Below are positions 46,600-58,123 of a DNA stretch of 64,000 nucleotides, piece after piece. The stretch is from Reticulitermes speratus (Eukaryota > Arthropoda > Insecta > Blattodea > Rhinotermitidae), in contig JAJKFL010000427.1 in NCBI GenBank assembly GCA_021186555.1, positions 19,368,505-19,432,504 on the forward strand. Reading direction: 5' to 3'. The position numbers and the translations under genes were made by a program. Within the stretch, counting starts at the first letter, position 1; each line of letters begins with the position of its first letter. The notes below the pieces were generated by a model. That model saw only the letters and a program-made list of their open reading frames with translations, ran no database searches and was not told where the DNA came from.

Positions 46600-48175
46600 T
46601 TTCCTGTAAGAAACAACAGAACGTTTAGAAACATACTGTCTTTGATGACGAGGACCTGTTCGCCTCGAGCCCAACTCCGAAGTTACGGAATGTCAGCTGT
46701 TTGTGACTATTCAAATGTATTCGCAAGCAGCAGGCCGTCTCCTCCGTCCGCAACCTAGGGACGCGCCTTGCCATGGCGACAGGAACCCACGTAACTTTGA
46801 CTTGTTAATACTACACGAAAGTAAAAGAACAATAAATTTATGTGCTTAACCCTTTACGTCCGAACGGGAAAACACTGTCAAGCAACGCCACTTTTTTTTT
46901 AAATATTCTGCCTCTAAAATTACACTCCCTTTTTCATAATATTTGTTTAAAAGGCTTGTACAGGTATGAAAGATTGTGTGAAATTTAATTCTAGTTAAAA
47001 CTGTCACTAATGAGGTTTTCTTTTTTCTATTAATATCCTTACGATTTTTCCAGCAGTCACGAATTATTTACATACATCTCCAGGCAGTGGTTCCTCACGT
47101 TGGTGAAGTGAAGCAAATACACACACATATAGGACCTTCCGATAAGTCTCTCTTCCTTCATACAGCCCCTTCTGTAAAATCCACAACCCCTTTACCCCTA
47201 TTATTTCATCAAGAAGACGCTACTGAAAAATATCAGTTCAGTAAATACAACAGCTATATTTACTTACATTTGTTTGTTCCGATTTTCAATTTTAGTGTCA
47301 GTTGCTCCTCAGAAATGCAGTTTTGTATGACATATCTCAAAACGTTGTAGCACACAACTCTATGTTGCATTCTCGACACTTGACTTTCCTTCTTTTTTCT
47401 TTGTTTTTAGCGGAACACACACGTCACCGAATTCTCTTTAAGCCAGTGTCTGATTTCTCTGATGGGTGATTCAAGCGTCTGCACTGCCTGGCTTATCGCA
47501 TGTTATTGCTAGGACAGGCAGTGGACTGAACTGCTGAGTTGAAGATAGACATAAGCATGAACCTAAAATTGAAAATAGTCATGAAGAAATCCTTACAGCA
47601 GAATGAAGGACATTTACCTGTGGTCCCTTATTGCACTAACTAGAGCAATGAACATCTGTATTCATTCCTTTCTCCTCCCACTGATCGCATATGAACTCAG
47701 CACCCAGATAAGCCAGCACTACCGCGAAAACTAAATGCATTATAAGATTGCAACCTAAACAGCGTCTCAGGAAATACGGAGACATGTAGTAAGCTCCAAA
47801 TTTCATAGCACAGTGTCTCCACTTACAGCAAGAGATATTTAAAATGAATAAATCTAGAAAATGAAGCTTAAAGTGAAAAATAAACAAAATGAAAAATAAC
47901 CTTCAACTAAGCTGCGTAAAAGTAGGTGGATTTTCTTGAAACTTGGTTACGGGTAGAAGGATTCATTCTTAAACGTCTACTTTTTATTTGAAGTTTTTAT
48001 CTTTAAAAATGTATGAAATACAACGGATAACATCAGCACGTGCGAAAACGGGCATTTAAAGCGAAAAGAATGCCGGCCGTCAGCGGTGACTTTGGGATTT
48101 AAATCTCCCGTACTCTAAACGCTAATTAAGCATCAAGTTATTAAGACGTATGGGGAAGTTGAGTTGTAACTCCAG
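46600..48175. other. Unassigned region
   Basis: No gene or element end recognised. Confidence 0.3.
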
Positions 48176-48179
48176 TCCG

Positions 48180-48380
48180 ACACTAATTGTGAGTGGTCAG
48201 CTTCAAGCCGTGGCTGCTTAACCCCACATAAAAACTGGAAGTGTGGCTGACAGGACACTACACGGTTTGGACGCTTTGGAAAAGAGAAGTTCTTTCACCT
48301 GTCGAAATTTCTACCACGATTCCTTGTTGATCAGTACGTAGCCTAGTTACTGTGCCATCTGCACTACACCGGCTGCCTTC
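48180..48380 (-). mobile_element. Degenerate SINE B copy
   Basis: Minus-strand cagcttcaagccgtggctgc and ctacgtactgatcaacaagg-side head relic in correct order. Confidence 0.45.
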
Positions 48381-48694
48381 TTGTGTAATGCTTGGTACAT
48401 AAGTGTAGTTTTTTGACGCGACACTTACAAATGTAAATGTCGCACATGACAACTTCATGAGAACAACACAACATTGAATCGCCTGTTACTGTTCAGTTCT
48501 GAACTGTTTTCATGCTATCAGCTGAACAAAAGGGTTGCGGTGTTTTAGGTGTGAGTGACGTGTTCTTCTGAGAGAAATAAATACTAGACGACACTGACTA
48601 GAGAGTGCCCAGGAAAACACCTGTACCTACTTACAGCATGAAGCGAACGAGCAGTTTCTGATATTGCATAAGGAGTAACTTGTGAATATACAGG

Positions 48695-49165
48695 CCATCT
48701 GGTATTGTGATGATAGAGAATTGGATGAGGTTCCGATGGGTTGGGTATATAGCTAGAATGGATATTACCTACAAGAAACTGCGTGATTACATATGCCACC
48801 TACCTATTGTGAGCACTGAGAAATGGAGATTACGATGGGTTCGTTATGTAGCTAGGATGGATATTACCTATAAGAATCTGTGTCATTACACGGGCCACCT
48901 GGTATTGTGAAGATTTATAAATCGAGATTACGATGGGTTTGGTATATAGCTAGAATGGATATTACCTACAAGAAACTCTGTGATTACACGAACCACCAGG
49001 TATTGTGAAGACTGAGAAATGGGGATTACGATGGGTTGGGTATGTAGCGAGAAAAGCTATTAACTACAAGGAACAGTGTGATTACTCAGACCACCTGGTA
49101 TTGTGAAGATAGAGAAATTGAGGAGGTTACGATGGGCTAAGTATGTGGCTAGGATCGATATTAAA
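48695..49165. repeat. ~99-bp tandem repeat of a LINE-like fragment, about 5 units
   Basis: The anchor cgatgggtt..gtatgtag recurs at 48734, 48833, 48931, 49029 and 49130, so the period is 98-101 bp. The first two units read RFRWVGYIARM and RLRWVRYVARM, resembling the RLRW.GHVARM signature near the C-terminus of several non-LTR proteins. The array is thus a tandemly amplified LINE scrap. Frames break in later units. Confidence 0.85.
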
Positions 49166-49244
49166 TAATGAGGAAATATGTGGTATAAAGAAGGCACTTG
49201 TTACTTATATAATTAATTTCAGAATCTTGTACTCTGTTCATGGC

Positions 49245-49545
49245 TTAACTTATTTAGTTCAGTGATTAGACTACGGGCTGGGAGGCCAACAAGTCGGGCT
49301 TCAGTTTCCGGAAGGAGTGAGATATTTTCTTTTCTCCACATTGCTCAGACTGGTTCTGGGGCCCTCCCACTATTCTGCTGGATAAAAATGGCTTCTTCCT
49401 AGGGAGTAAAGAGGGCGAGATTTCAAGCTGAAAACTCACCACCATTCACTGTCTATGTTAAAAATGAGTGACGCTGCAAGTACTTCCATTCTCCGTTATG
49501 TCTTCATGGCATGCATAGAGACAAGTTTAATTTAAAACAGAATTG
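49245..49545 (+). mobile_element. Degenerate SINE B copy
   Basis: Head relic agttcagtgattagactacg with a decayed B box (gggcttcagtttccgg), then ttttctccacattgctcaga and a tgtcttcatggcatgcatag 3' block. Confidence 0.55.
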
Positions 49546-49549
49546 CTTC

Positions 49550-50430
49550 CTTCAAATATTCTTACTCCACTCGCTAAATAATTTCTTGAAGGAACATACA
49601 ATTTAATATGTTTTTGACAAATTCCTTGCACTTGCGAGACACTTCAACATTTAAGAATATTTTCGCTGTAAACACTCTTTGTTCTGTAGTGCAGAACGCC
49701 GCTTTTACAATCCTCTGTAGGTAAATCCCCAAGCATACTTCAGGCAAGGATACCAACAATACAACAAACTGTCCTATACAGACTGAAGGAAATAAAAAAA
49801 ACATTACAGTAGTCAATGTTTCATGATGATCCAATTCATTACTTACTAATCACCCTGCAACTGGACGCTATGTAGTCCTAGCTACTAACAGCATTGTTAA
49901 ATAGATCAGCTCTATGCTGGGTAAATATGTTTTAACATTACCTTCCGTAAATCAGTCGCAGACCGACATATGACGCACCGCAGTTGGAGTAATTTGACGA
50001 AAGGACATTCCGCGTCTCCAATTTATCATCAGATCGATGTGAAGATATGAAAATCTGAGATGGATCTTAGAACATTGGATGCGTCTAGGATTGTATTTTG
50101 TTGTAAAATAACATGAAATTAGCTTTCATCGGAGAGTGTTTATATAAAGTACATTCCTTGAAGCATCGGAGAAAGTTTAATTGCCTGGCAGTGCCTTTCA
50201 AAGCACATATTTGTATAGTGGAAGAGTTTAGTGCAATGGCATCAATGTTAGACAAAAACAGAGCCCTGGAAAAGACATATGCAAACCAAAGAAACACCCC
50301 GTGTTTCGTGGTGCTCCATTCTAAGCAACGCAAAATGCTTTTAAGGATCCTAGCCGTTTGGTGTGAAATTCCAGCAAGTACAGTCCACGCTGTAAAAGGG
50401 TTCTTAAACTTAGGCCCGTGTAGAGAAATA
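49550..50430. other. Unassigned; open frame 50113-50463 interrupted by SINE A
   Basis: A 116-codon plus-strand frame (starts MKLAFIGECLYK) runs into the SINE at 50437, so its last codons are SINE sequence. I do not recognise the remaining ~105 residues and see no second exon. Confidence 0.35.
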
Positions 50431-50436
50431 GGCGTT

Positions 50437-50706
50437 GCCGATCCCAGTGGCCGCGCGGTCTAAGGCGTGGGTCTACGGCCGCTCGCTTACTGGGATTGTG
50501 GGTTCGAATCCCGCCTAGGGCATGGATGTCTGTCTCTTGTGAGTGTTGTGTGTTGTCAGGTAGAGGTCTCTGCGACGAGCTGGTCCCTCGTCCAGAGGAG
50601 TCCTACCGAGTGTGGTGTGTCTATAAACTGTGTGATCGTAAAGCCTCGAAAAATGAGGCGTCCTAGACCCCCAAGGGGCTGTCGAGCCATTGGAGGAAAA
50701 AAAGAA
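50437..50706 (+). mobile_element. SINE A1, plus-strand copy
   Basis: Complete head with an intact B box (gggttcgaatcccgc) and A1 body to an A-rich tail. It shares the cgcctagggcatgg variant with the last module of the composite at 31497. A clean duplication is not visible; aggcgt at the two edges is suggestive only. Confidence 0.9.
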
Positions 50707-51097
50707 AGGCGTAGAGACTTTTGCCTCCAGAGTGTAAAACAAGAATTCAATACTGCAGGTGAGGTCAGGAATTTGTGCTTAATGTTTTTTTATTCAGAAC
50801 TTAAGATCGGCCGTAAAGAATGCTCAAGCTGTACATTAAGTGCCTTTACACGACTTTAAAGCTGGAATGCGGCGCGTAATTCGTGTTCGTAGAATAACAT
50901 GGGCGATTTCATGTTTAGATGATCTTATAGTAACAAAAAAACGAGCCGTATACACAACTATATTGTCTGTAGTACTTTTTTTGCAACATGATTCTACCAT
51001 AAAGGGTCATCGTCATGCTAAAATACTTTAAAAAGTAAAAAAAAGGGTTACATAAAATTTCATTATAGTTTATATTACATTATATCGTATTATATAT

Positions 51098-51766
51098 TCA
51101 TTCATTCTGTAGTCTGTCTTACGACAGGTCCGTAGCCTCTTCCAAAGCGAGTTCTCCACAGGGTGCGATCTAGTGCTTCCTCTTTCAATTTCCAGTATCT
51201 TTTCTTTTCCTTAAGGTCATCCAGTAGCTGCTTACGTCTTCTCCCTCGTCGTCCCGTCATTTCTATCCTTCCTTCTAACTTTCCTTCAATCACGTGTTTC
51301 AGAAGGCAGTTTCTACGCAAGATGTGACCAATCCAGTTAGCCTTTCTTCTTTTTATTGTATGTAGGATATTCCTCTCCTCCTTGACTCTGTGTAATACTT
51401 CTTCATTTCTCACACCATCGGTCCAATTGATCTTCTCCATTCTTCTCCAGCACCACATTTCAAAACTTTCCAGATACTTCTGATCTACTTTCCGAAGTGT
51501 CCACGTTTCAGCACCATACAAAGCTATGCTCCAAATGTAGCACTTTACTAGTTTCTTCCTTAAATTTAATTCCAGTTTGCTGGTGAAAAGATTTTTCTTC
51601 TTGTTGAATGCTGTTTTTGCCATGGCAATTCTGGATTTAATTTCACGTGTACACCTTGCATCACTTGTTATCATGCTACCCAAATAATTGAAATATTCCA
51701 CATTCTCCAATTGTTTTTGATCTATCATAATTTTCATTGGGGATGGTTGCCTTGAGATTTTCATTA
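51098..51766 (-). mobile_element. 5'-truncated RTE-type LINE
   Basis: Perfect 12-bp duplication cgtattatatat at 51086-51097 and 51767-51778. Only the last 220 codons of the ORF are present, followed within a few bases by the insertion end. A very short 3' region is typical of RTE-type elements. The uninterrupted frame suggests a recent insertion. A second, older end of the same family lies at 18209. Confidence 0.88.
51102..51764 (-). pseudogene. RTE-type ORF fragment (C-terminal 220 codons)
   Basis: The fragment starts in mid-ORF; its ATG is an internal methionine next to the truncation point. The protein covers the region after the reverse transcriptase catalytic core: VEYFNYLGSMITSD, KSRIAMAKTAFNKKKNL, ALYGAETWTLRK, WCWRRMEKINW, ANWIGHILRR and a basic GRRGRRRKQLLDDL stretch near the end. 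These are the thumb and C-terminal signatures of RTE/BovB-like endonuclease-reverse transcriptases. The endonuclease and the catalytic YADD are missing, so it is inactive. No internal stop or frameshift was seen. Assignment to RTE rather than another clade rests on these motifs and the short 3' end. Confidence 0.85.
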
Positions 51767-51784
51767 CGTATTATATATACTATA

Positions 51785-52535
51785 ACACAATTTTATGTAG
51801 CCCTTTTATGTGCTTTTAAAGTATTTTGTCGTGAAGGTTAACCTTTGTGTTAGAAACATTTTGTCGAAATAATTACTAGAGACAATATAGTTGTGTTGAT
51901 GATTCTTCATTGTTTTATTTTCTAAGTAACACAAAAGGGATGATAAACTTAAGTAATGTTATCTTACAGTGTTGGTACTCCTTGATAATGGCCCAGAGCG
52001 GGTCTAAGTATGTACGAGTTGGAATATAAAAAATTAGCAGTTGTTTTTCGTCCAAAAGTGTACTTATTATTCAATTATTATTGTTTTATCTTACATCTTT
52101 CGTGAACAAGCAATAAGTCAAAAATATTTACCTTCTCGATCACCTAACTTAAATCCTTGTGACTTCTGTTCAGAAGACACGCTACAGGATGTAGCGCATT
52201 TCAATTATCTTTATTTATCATGTGAACTGGAAGAAAATATTCAAAAGTAAATTTCCATTATTTAGAGATTCTACAAACATTTTTCAACCTCCAGGGCCTG
52301 TACAGTAGCAGAATTCCGGCATTTTGATACTCTGCTTTGAACTACGGTAAGTCACATTGCTGGGTGAAAATAAAATGCGAATAATCCGCTTCTTCTGATG
52401 GCTATGCCGGAGGTTTGTCTTAACACTTCACGAGACCCAGCCTCCTGATAAACAAGAGACCCTGTAAACGTCTCTTTGGTTAGCACATCGTGTATAACAG
52501 ACATAACGCTTTAATTGCAGTACAATATATCGTAT
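51785..52535. other. Unassigned; possible decayed hammerhead string
   Basis: At 51976-52015 the order ccttgataatggccc...gggtctaagtatgtacgag parallels the hammerhead core order with three core substitutions. Otherwise nothing was recognised. Confidence 0.35.
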
Positions 52536-52539
52536 CTAC

Positions 52540-52880
52540 TAACAGCAACAAACTCCATGAAGCAGAACCATCCTGGAGGTGTTAATAACCATGCAGGTAT
52601 TAAGGACATTTCCCGCTTTTCAGGTAACGCGTCACTTCATTACCGTGTTCACAAAAGCGCGCCAGTCTTTCCTGTTCTCTGCCAAATGGACCCATTTCAC
52701 AAGCTACCATCCTGTTTATTTAAGATCCGTTTTAACACTGTCTTCCCATCCACATACAATTTCTTCAACTGTATGTTTCTTTCCTGTGAACCTATTTCAA
52801 CCAAAAAGTTGTATGCATTTCACCTAACACGCATGCTACGTGCCCGAGCAATATGATCCTATTTGTCATGTCGTCCTAAT
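52540..52880 (-). mobile_element. LINE D 3' end, degenerate
   Basis: Plus-strand actccatgaagcagaaccat, taaggacatttcccgctttt and ttcattaccgtgttcacaaa correspond to the complement of the family at 34626. Confidence 0.65.
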
Positions 52881-53308
52881 ATTTGGCAACCCTATCTAAC
52901 CTAACACACAAAAGTACAGACTAACAGTTCTGTTTCTTTTATTTCTGTCCCCTACAGCGGACCTAATAGAGAACACCCAAAGGTACGTAACAAACTCCAT
53001 CCTCTTACTAACACGTAGAGTACCCGAAGCGGATAAAGTGATGCAGAATTATTGCAATATATTTTCCTTTTATAATTGAAGTCCTATAAAGGTAAAGTTC
53101 TCCCTATAACAGGCCACGAAGGCCCAGAGGGGGAGTAGAGGTATAGCTTTACTCTTTCCTTAACCTCGGCGCTAGATGGGGGTGGGTAGTCAACGCCACG
53201 CCCCGGCCGCTTTACCCCCGGGAATGATCCGGTACCCATTGTACAGGAGGCTGGGTAGGCCCCAGGGCCGGTCTGGACGGGTGCGGAAAATCTCGCCTCC
53301 ACCGGGAT

Positions 53309-53324
53309 TTTTTTTTTTTTTTTT
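53309..53324 (-). other. LINE poly(A) tail
   Basis: Poly(T) on the plus strand immediately followed on the left by the SINE T-loop continuation (cgggat). The aataaag signal lies about 20 nt upstream on the minus strand. Confidence 0.9.
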
Positions 53325-53526
53325 GTTTAAAAAACTCTTTATTAATGACACATATGATTACATACTATCATACATTATGTGCAGACATTAGTACTAAAAG
53401 ACTCCGTTTAGAGTGTGTATTGGCCCTAGGTTTGTCTTGTTCCTCGTTTATTCCCTTGTCGCTCACATTCTTTTGTCTTCTAGTGTGCAGTGGTGCGGTT
53501 ATGGAGGTGACATTCGACAGTGCTCT

Positions 53527-56500
53527 TTAGTAGTCTATAATATCTAAATACCTCCCGCAATATGACGGTCTCATGTGTGACGCGTAAATTTTTTTTCTTG
53601 CTCTTCGTAAGAAATCCATGTAGTCCTGTTTGGTAGGTGTCTCGTTGTTGTGAATATATCCTATCATATTGCCTATAAGCCATGTTACTGCGTTATGCCT
53701 CTGTGGTGGGTAAATGTTATAGTCAGGGAGACAGATCCAATCATTTTTTACTTCGGTTGTTGATGTTCGTAGGATAAATGCTATTCTCCGTTGGGTCCAC
53801 TCCCATATTTCGTGTGCTCGGATGCATTCTGTGTATCTATGTAGGATAGTGTCTTGGTTTCTACAGTCTTTGCATTCTCCCGTTTCGTGGAGCTTGATTT
53901 TTTTTAATCTTTCGTTGGTGGGTATGATGTCGTGTACGACCATGTACCATATGGTTCTGGTTGTGGTTGGTAGGAATCGTTTGTGTATATTGTTCCATAT
54001 GGACGTCCACTTGCTTTGTTTGTGTTTTTCTTGTACGCGGATGGGTAGTGTCATGCTGATATGAAATCTTGCAGAGTAGAGAGTCTGGTATACGTTCTTT
54101 TTATAGGTTTCATCTTTATCTTCAGCTTTTTTTGGGCTAATATACGCGAGTTCTTGAAAATAACTGCGTAAATATTCAATCTCCTTCGGAAGTGGGGCCC
54201 ATTGCGGGGGATTCCGTTTTTGTGCATATTGTGCGTTATGTTTGATCCAGTTTCCTGTGATGTTCACTCGTTGTTGAGATTGTTTCATGATGCGCGTGAT
54301 GTATAGTGTGCAACATTTCGCTTTGATATTAATCATAGCCATTCCTCCTTCGTGTTTATTCCTGTGCAGTGTTGATGCTGGAACGCGGAATATGTTTCCT
54401 GCCCATATGTATTGGTGAGTCATCGTCGTAAGTTTTTGTGCTTTTTCTTCTGTAATAGGAACGATCTGTGCTGTGTACCAAATCTTAGATAAGTGATATG
54501 CGTTGTTAATCCAGATACGTTGTTGTAGATCTAAATTCCTTGTGTGTGCGTTTTTTATGGTTCCTTGTATGATTTTAACTTTTTCATCCCAGGTATATTC
54601 TATAGTTTGTTGTATCGTGGAGCCATAATAGATTCCTAATATTTTATTAGTGGGTTGATATCTTATTCCTTCGAGGTCCTGTGTTCGGTCCCAGTTGCCT
54701 ATGGGTAGGGCGCTACTTTTTGCCCAGTTGATGTGGGCTCCGGCCGCCTGTTCATAAATCTTTAAAGCCTGTTTTAAGATGTTGAATTCGCACTTGTCGC
54801 GTAAAATAACGGTAATGTCGTCCGCGTATGTTATACATGTTACTGGTTGTCGGTCCTTTCCTATTTTCAATCCTCTTAGTTTCATTTTCAATAGGCTTAT
54901 GAAAGGGTCTATTACGATCGCATATAATAACGAACTCATTGGACACCCTTGTCGTATTGAGCATTGGATGGGTATGTCACTCGTGAAATGACCATTGATG
55001 TTTATTTTGGATACCGCGCCGTCGTATAATGACAGGATCGCTTGTGTCATATTTTGTCCGAAGTTGTGTGTTTGTAATACCCGTCTTAAATATTCGTGGG
55101 CAATATTGTCAAACGCTCTCTCAAAGTCAATTACCATCATACATATTCCGTGTGTGGTGAGTTGTCCTGCCGCTATCACGTCACGTATACCCGGTTGCTG
55201 CATCTATTATGTTTCTTTCTTTTACCGCACTGTACTGTTCTTCATTCATTATTTCTCCCATCATCGGCTGTAAACGTCTTGCTAGAATTCGTGTGTATAG
55301 TTTGTAATCGGTGTTGAGTAGCGTTAGGGGGCGGTAGTCATTTACTTTTTCCGGTTTATTATGTTTAGGTAAACACACTATGATCCCTCTCTTTATTGCT
55401 TCTGGTATCTTCCCTGATGTAAAAAATTTGTTGTACAGTTGTAGTAGGTCATTCGATACCATTCTTGTAGTCCTAGTGTAGAATTCTGTGACAATTCCGT
55501 CTATTCCCGGCGATTTCCGTTTTGGCGCTCTTTGTATGACGGTACTTAGTTCGGATTCGGAGATCGGCATGTTGATGTAATCTTTTTCGTCGTCAGTGAT
55601 TTTCCGACTTATGGTCTCACACATTGTGGTGATGCTGTCATGTTGTACTTGTATCGTACTGAATCTGTGTTGTAGCTCTATGTAGAAGGTTCTTTTAATG
55701 GCCTGTAATGTTGTGTGTGGTGTGTCATCTGCGTCAATTATTTTGACGATGTTTCTATTTTGTCTTCGTTTTTGTCGGCGTATGAGGTGGTATAATGAAG
55801 TGCTTTCCTCTGGTAAGGTTTCATTGCCTCGTAGTTCTATACGTATGTGTTGTAATCGCTGTCCTTTTAGTTGTATCAGTTTGGCCTTATAATATTTGAT
55901 TTTCATGTTTGTTTCTGGTGTGTTTGCGAATGTACGGGTTAAATCATATAGGCATTCGTAGTAGAAATTTTCTTTGTGTCTGTAGTCTTGTGCGAGTTCT
56001 TTCCCCTTTGTAATGAAGTAGCGCCGGAGACGAGGTTTTACACACGCTATCCACCAGTGTTGTATATCATTGTACCATTTCTGTTTTGTTTTCCATTCGT
56101 TCCATATTGACTGTAGTCTTTCTTGAGCTTCTGTTGTGTTTATTACATTGATATTCATTTTCCAAGTCCCAGAACCTCTTATTCCAAAGGTGCGTGAAGT
56201 GTTGAGTTTAACCTGTACTGCATTGTGGTCCGTAAAAGCTGCTATGTGCGTTGTAGTGCTTATTTTTTTCTGGTCATCATTGGGGATAGGTATATCCTGT
56301 CGATTCGGGACGCTCCGGAAGACGTGTAATGTGTGTAGCCATGTGTCGGTCTGGTACTATTCCATGCATCTGTTAACTGGTATGCAGTTATGAGTGTATT
56401 TAATGGTTGACTGAAGTGTGGTATTCCTGTGCAGTCTTCTCGACGTGTGACACAGTTGAAGTCGCCACCGAGAATGAACTCGTGTGGTGCTTGTTGTATA

Positions 56501-56838
56501 AGGTATGGTAATTCACTCCGATAGAAAACATCTCTTTCCTTTTGTCTTGCCGTGCCAGAAGGAGCGTATATGTTTATCAGGTAACATTCATCCCACCACC
56601 CGGCGATCCCTCGTCCTGATGGTAGGCGTTGTATGTTCGTTAATGTAATGTCTTCTTTAGTGACGATGGCTGTGCCTCTCCTGTCTGTGCCGACGTTTAG
56701 ATATATGTTTCGATTTTGTATGTCGTCCCAGTTGTCATGCGTTACTTCTTGTATGAAAAGGATATCGATGTCATGGGTCTTGCAGTAATCGTTCAACATC
56801 TGTAGTCTAGTGTGGGACTGTATGCCGTTAATATTCAA
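53527..56838 (-). pseudogene. LINE ORF2: AP-type endonuclease + reverse transcriptase, two frameshifts
   Basis: The endonuclease part (56838-56260) keeps its catalytic landmarks: LNINGIQ (Asn), LFIQEV (Glu), ILGGDFNCV (Asp/Asn) and SRIDRIYLS (Asp). The TDHN motif follows only after a frameshift in an A7 run near 56265. The reverse transcriptase begins with SPGIDGIVTEFY and DYRPLTLLNTDYK. A second single-base shift, in a CCC run (plus strand) at 55190-55192, precedes motif A (VIDFERAFD), motif B (RQGCPMSSLLYA) and motif C (TYADDITV). Downstream are LGIYYGS, GGMAMINIKAKC and a C-terminal Cys/His cluster (CKDCRNQD...H...C). The stop is at 53527. The start is unclear because the frame overlaps the end of ORF1 without a good ATG. 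It nicks target DNA and copies its RNA there. Confidence 0.9.
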
Positions 56839-58123
56839 TGTAGTTACATTGAATGTTTGGGTGGTGCAGTGTGTGTACCTTACATTTTCTTGCTTCTGGT
56901 CGTCCTACCTTCCTGTCCATCTGGCACTTTATCATTCTCGGTTCGCTGTTTCTTTTTTTTGTTGGTGTTGGACGTGTTATTTCATTTTCATTTCCTATTT
57001 CGTCTTGCTGATCGTCTTTTAGTGGGTCGTCACCGAGTCCTGTAATGATTTCCCTTTCGTCGGTGGGGCTGGAGTTTTTGCGTAGTTTTACTCCGTCTAC
57101 TCTTATGCTATGTATGGTCTCATCCTGGTCCATGTCGGACCATTTTTGTGGTGCTGTAGGAAGGTTGGTTTTTCCCTTTTGTTCCTTACGTTCTGTTCTT
57201 GTCGTATGTGTTTTGTACTTTGATTCTGATGTAATTGGTTCTACTAGTGGTTCTGATGTTTCCATTGTGTCTCCACAATTGTCGTCTTCCTTGTCTGGTT
57301 GTATGTTTATGTCTTGTGTCCTATGTTCTTTGTGGTTTTTCATGTTCTCATGTTGAGATGATTGTGCATCCATTGGTTCGTTGCTGAGTATTGTTTCTGC
57401 CCTTATTGACTGTTGTTTTTGAGTAGTAGCCTGTTTTTCCTCTAGTTTGTCTTTGTTGGTGTCATTGTTTATGGTAGCACTGTGGCCCAATTCTACTATG
57501 TTTGCCCATGTGGTAGTGGAGATTTTCCTTCCTTCACGTCTCTGATTTTGTCGGAGCGGGCATTCATTCGCTACGTGCGTTGTATCATTACATATGTAAC
57601 AGGTTGTGGGTTGCCCCATGTACGTAACGAGTGCCCTATGCCCTGTGATATGGATATGTGACGGGACGTGGGCGGTTAATTCCATGTGAATTAGTCGCAC
57701 CCCGTTGCTGACATTGTATCGATAATTACGTGACCATTTCTCCTCTTGGATTGTGAGTACTGTCCCATATTTTGCCATGTATTTCCGTATGTCTTCATTT
57801 TTCAGTTCCGGTGGCAAGTTTGCTACCCTTACTATGCGTTTTCCCAGTCCAGCCTGACTAATTGCCACCTTAGATATTTCCCCAGTGTCATGTTGATAGG
57901 AGGACTCTCCCTGTGTTATATGTAATATTTCATCTACTAGTGTGGAACTGTTTACCTTAATGAAGACTTGACGCCTTGGTCCGTCTACTTGGAGTGTGTT
58001 GACATCTTCCGACTGTAATTTTAACTTGGTGAATATCCACTCGTGGATATCGAAAGCCGATATCCTTGGACTGTTTTTGTCGAACGTGCAGACGATGGTG
58101 TCTTGCCGCTCTTGTTGCCACAT
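56828..58123 (-). CDS. LINE ORF1: RNA-binding protein with RRM-like region and CCHC knuckle
   Basis: The open frame extends back to a GTG at 58162, but the first ATG is at 58123 and an in-frame stop lies just upstream, so 58123 is the likely start (about 431 codons). The protein has an N-terminal domain, then an RRM-like segment (IVRVANLPPEL, IRKYMAKYGTV), and then GQPTTCYICNDTTHVANEC, a C-x2-C-x4-H-x4-C zinc knuckle near residue 180. The C-terminal half is polar and Q/T/E/K-rich. This order is typical of ORF1 in Tx1-like elements, where the protein binds the element RNA. The frame is intact. It overlaps the ORF2 frame by about ten bases. Confidence 0.88.
   Translation of the reverse strand: MWQQERQDTIVCTFDKNSPRISAFDIHEWIFTKLKLQSEDVNTLQVDGPRRQVFIKVNSSTLVDEILHITQGESSYQHDTGEISKVAISQAGLGKRIVRVANLPPELKNEDIRKYMAKYGTVLTIQEEKWSRNYRYNVSNGVRLIHMELTAHVPSHIHITGHRALVTYMGQPTTCYICNDTTHVANECPLRQNQRREGRKISTTTWANIVELGHSATINNDTNKDKLEEKQATTQKQQSIRAETILSNEPMDAQSSQHENMKNHKEHRTQDINIQPDKEDDNCGDTMETSEPLVEPITSESKYKTHTTRTERKEQKGKTNLPTAPQKWSDMDQDETIHSIRVDGVKLRKNSSPTDEREIITGLGDDPLKDDQQDEIGNENEITRPTPTKKRNSEPRMIKCQMDRKVGRPEARKCKVHTLHHPNIQCNYIEY

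Noticed and set aside
5819-50706. tRNA genes at the heads of SINE A, B, C and E copies
   Set aside because: Each head is continuous with a SINE body and is usually flanked by target duplications. They are retroposed pol III promoters, not functional tRNA loci.
51102-51764. A functional host gene of 220 codons
   Set aside because: It is a 5'-truncated retrotransposon fragment with a 12-bp target duplication and lacks the catalytic domains.
53325-53526. Idea that SINE A2 bodies are 3' ends of the Tx1-like LINE
   Set aside because: The LINE 3' UTR and the A2 body show no similarity beyond poly(A), so a shared 3' tail is not supported.
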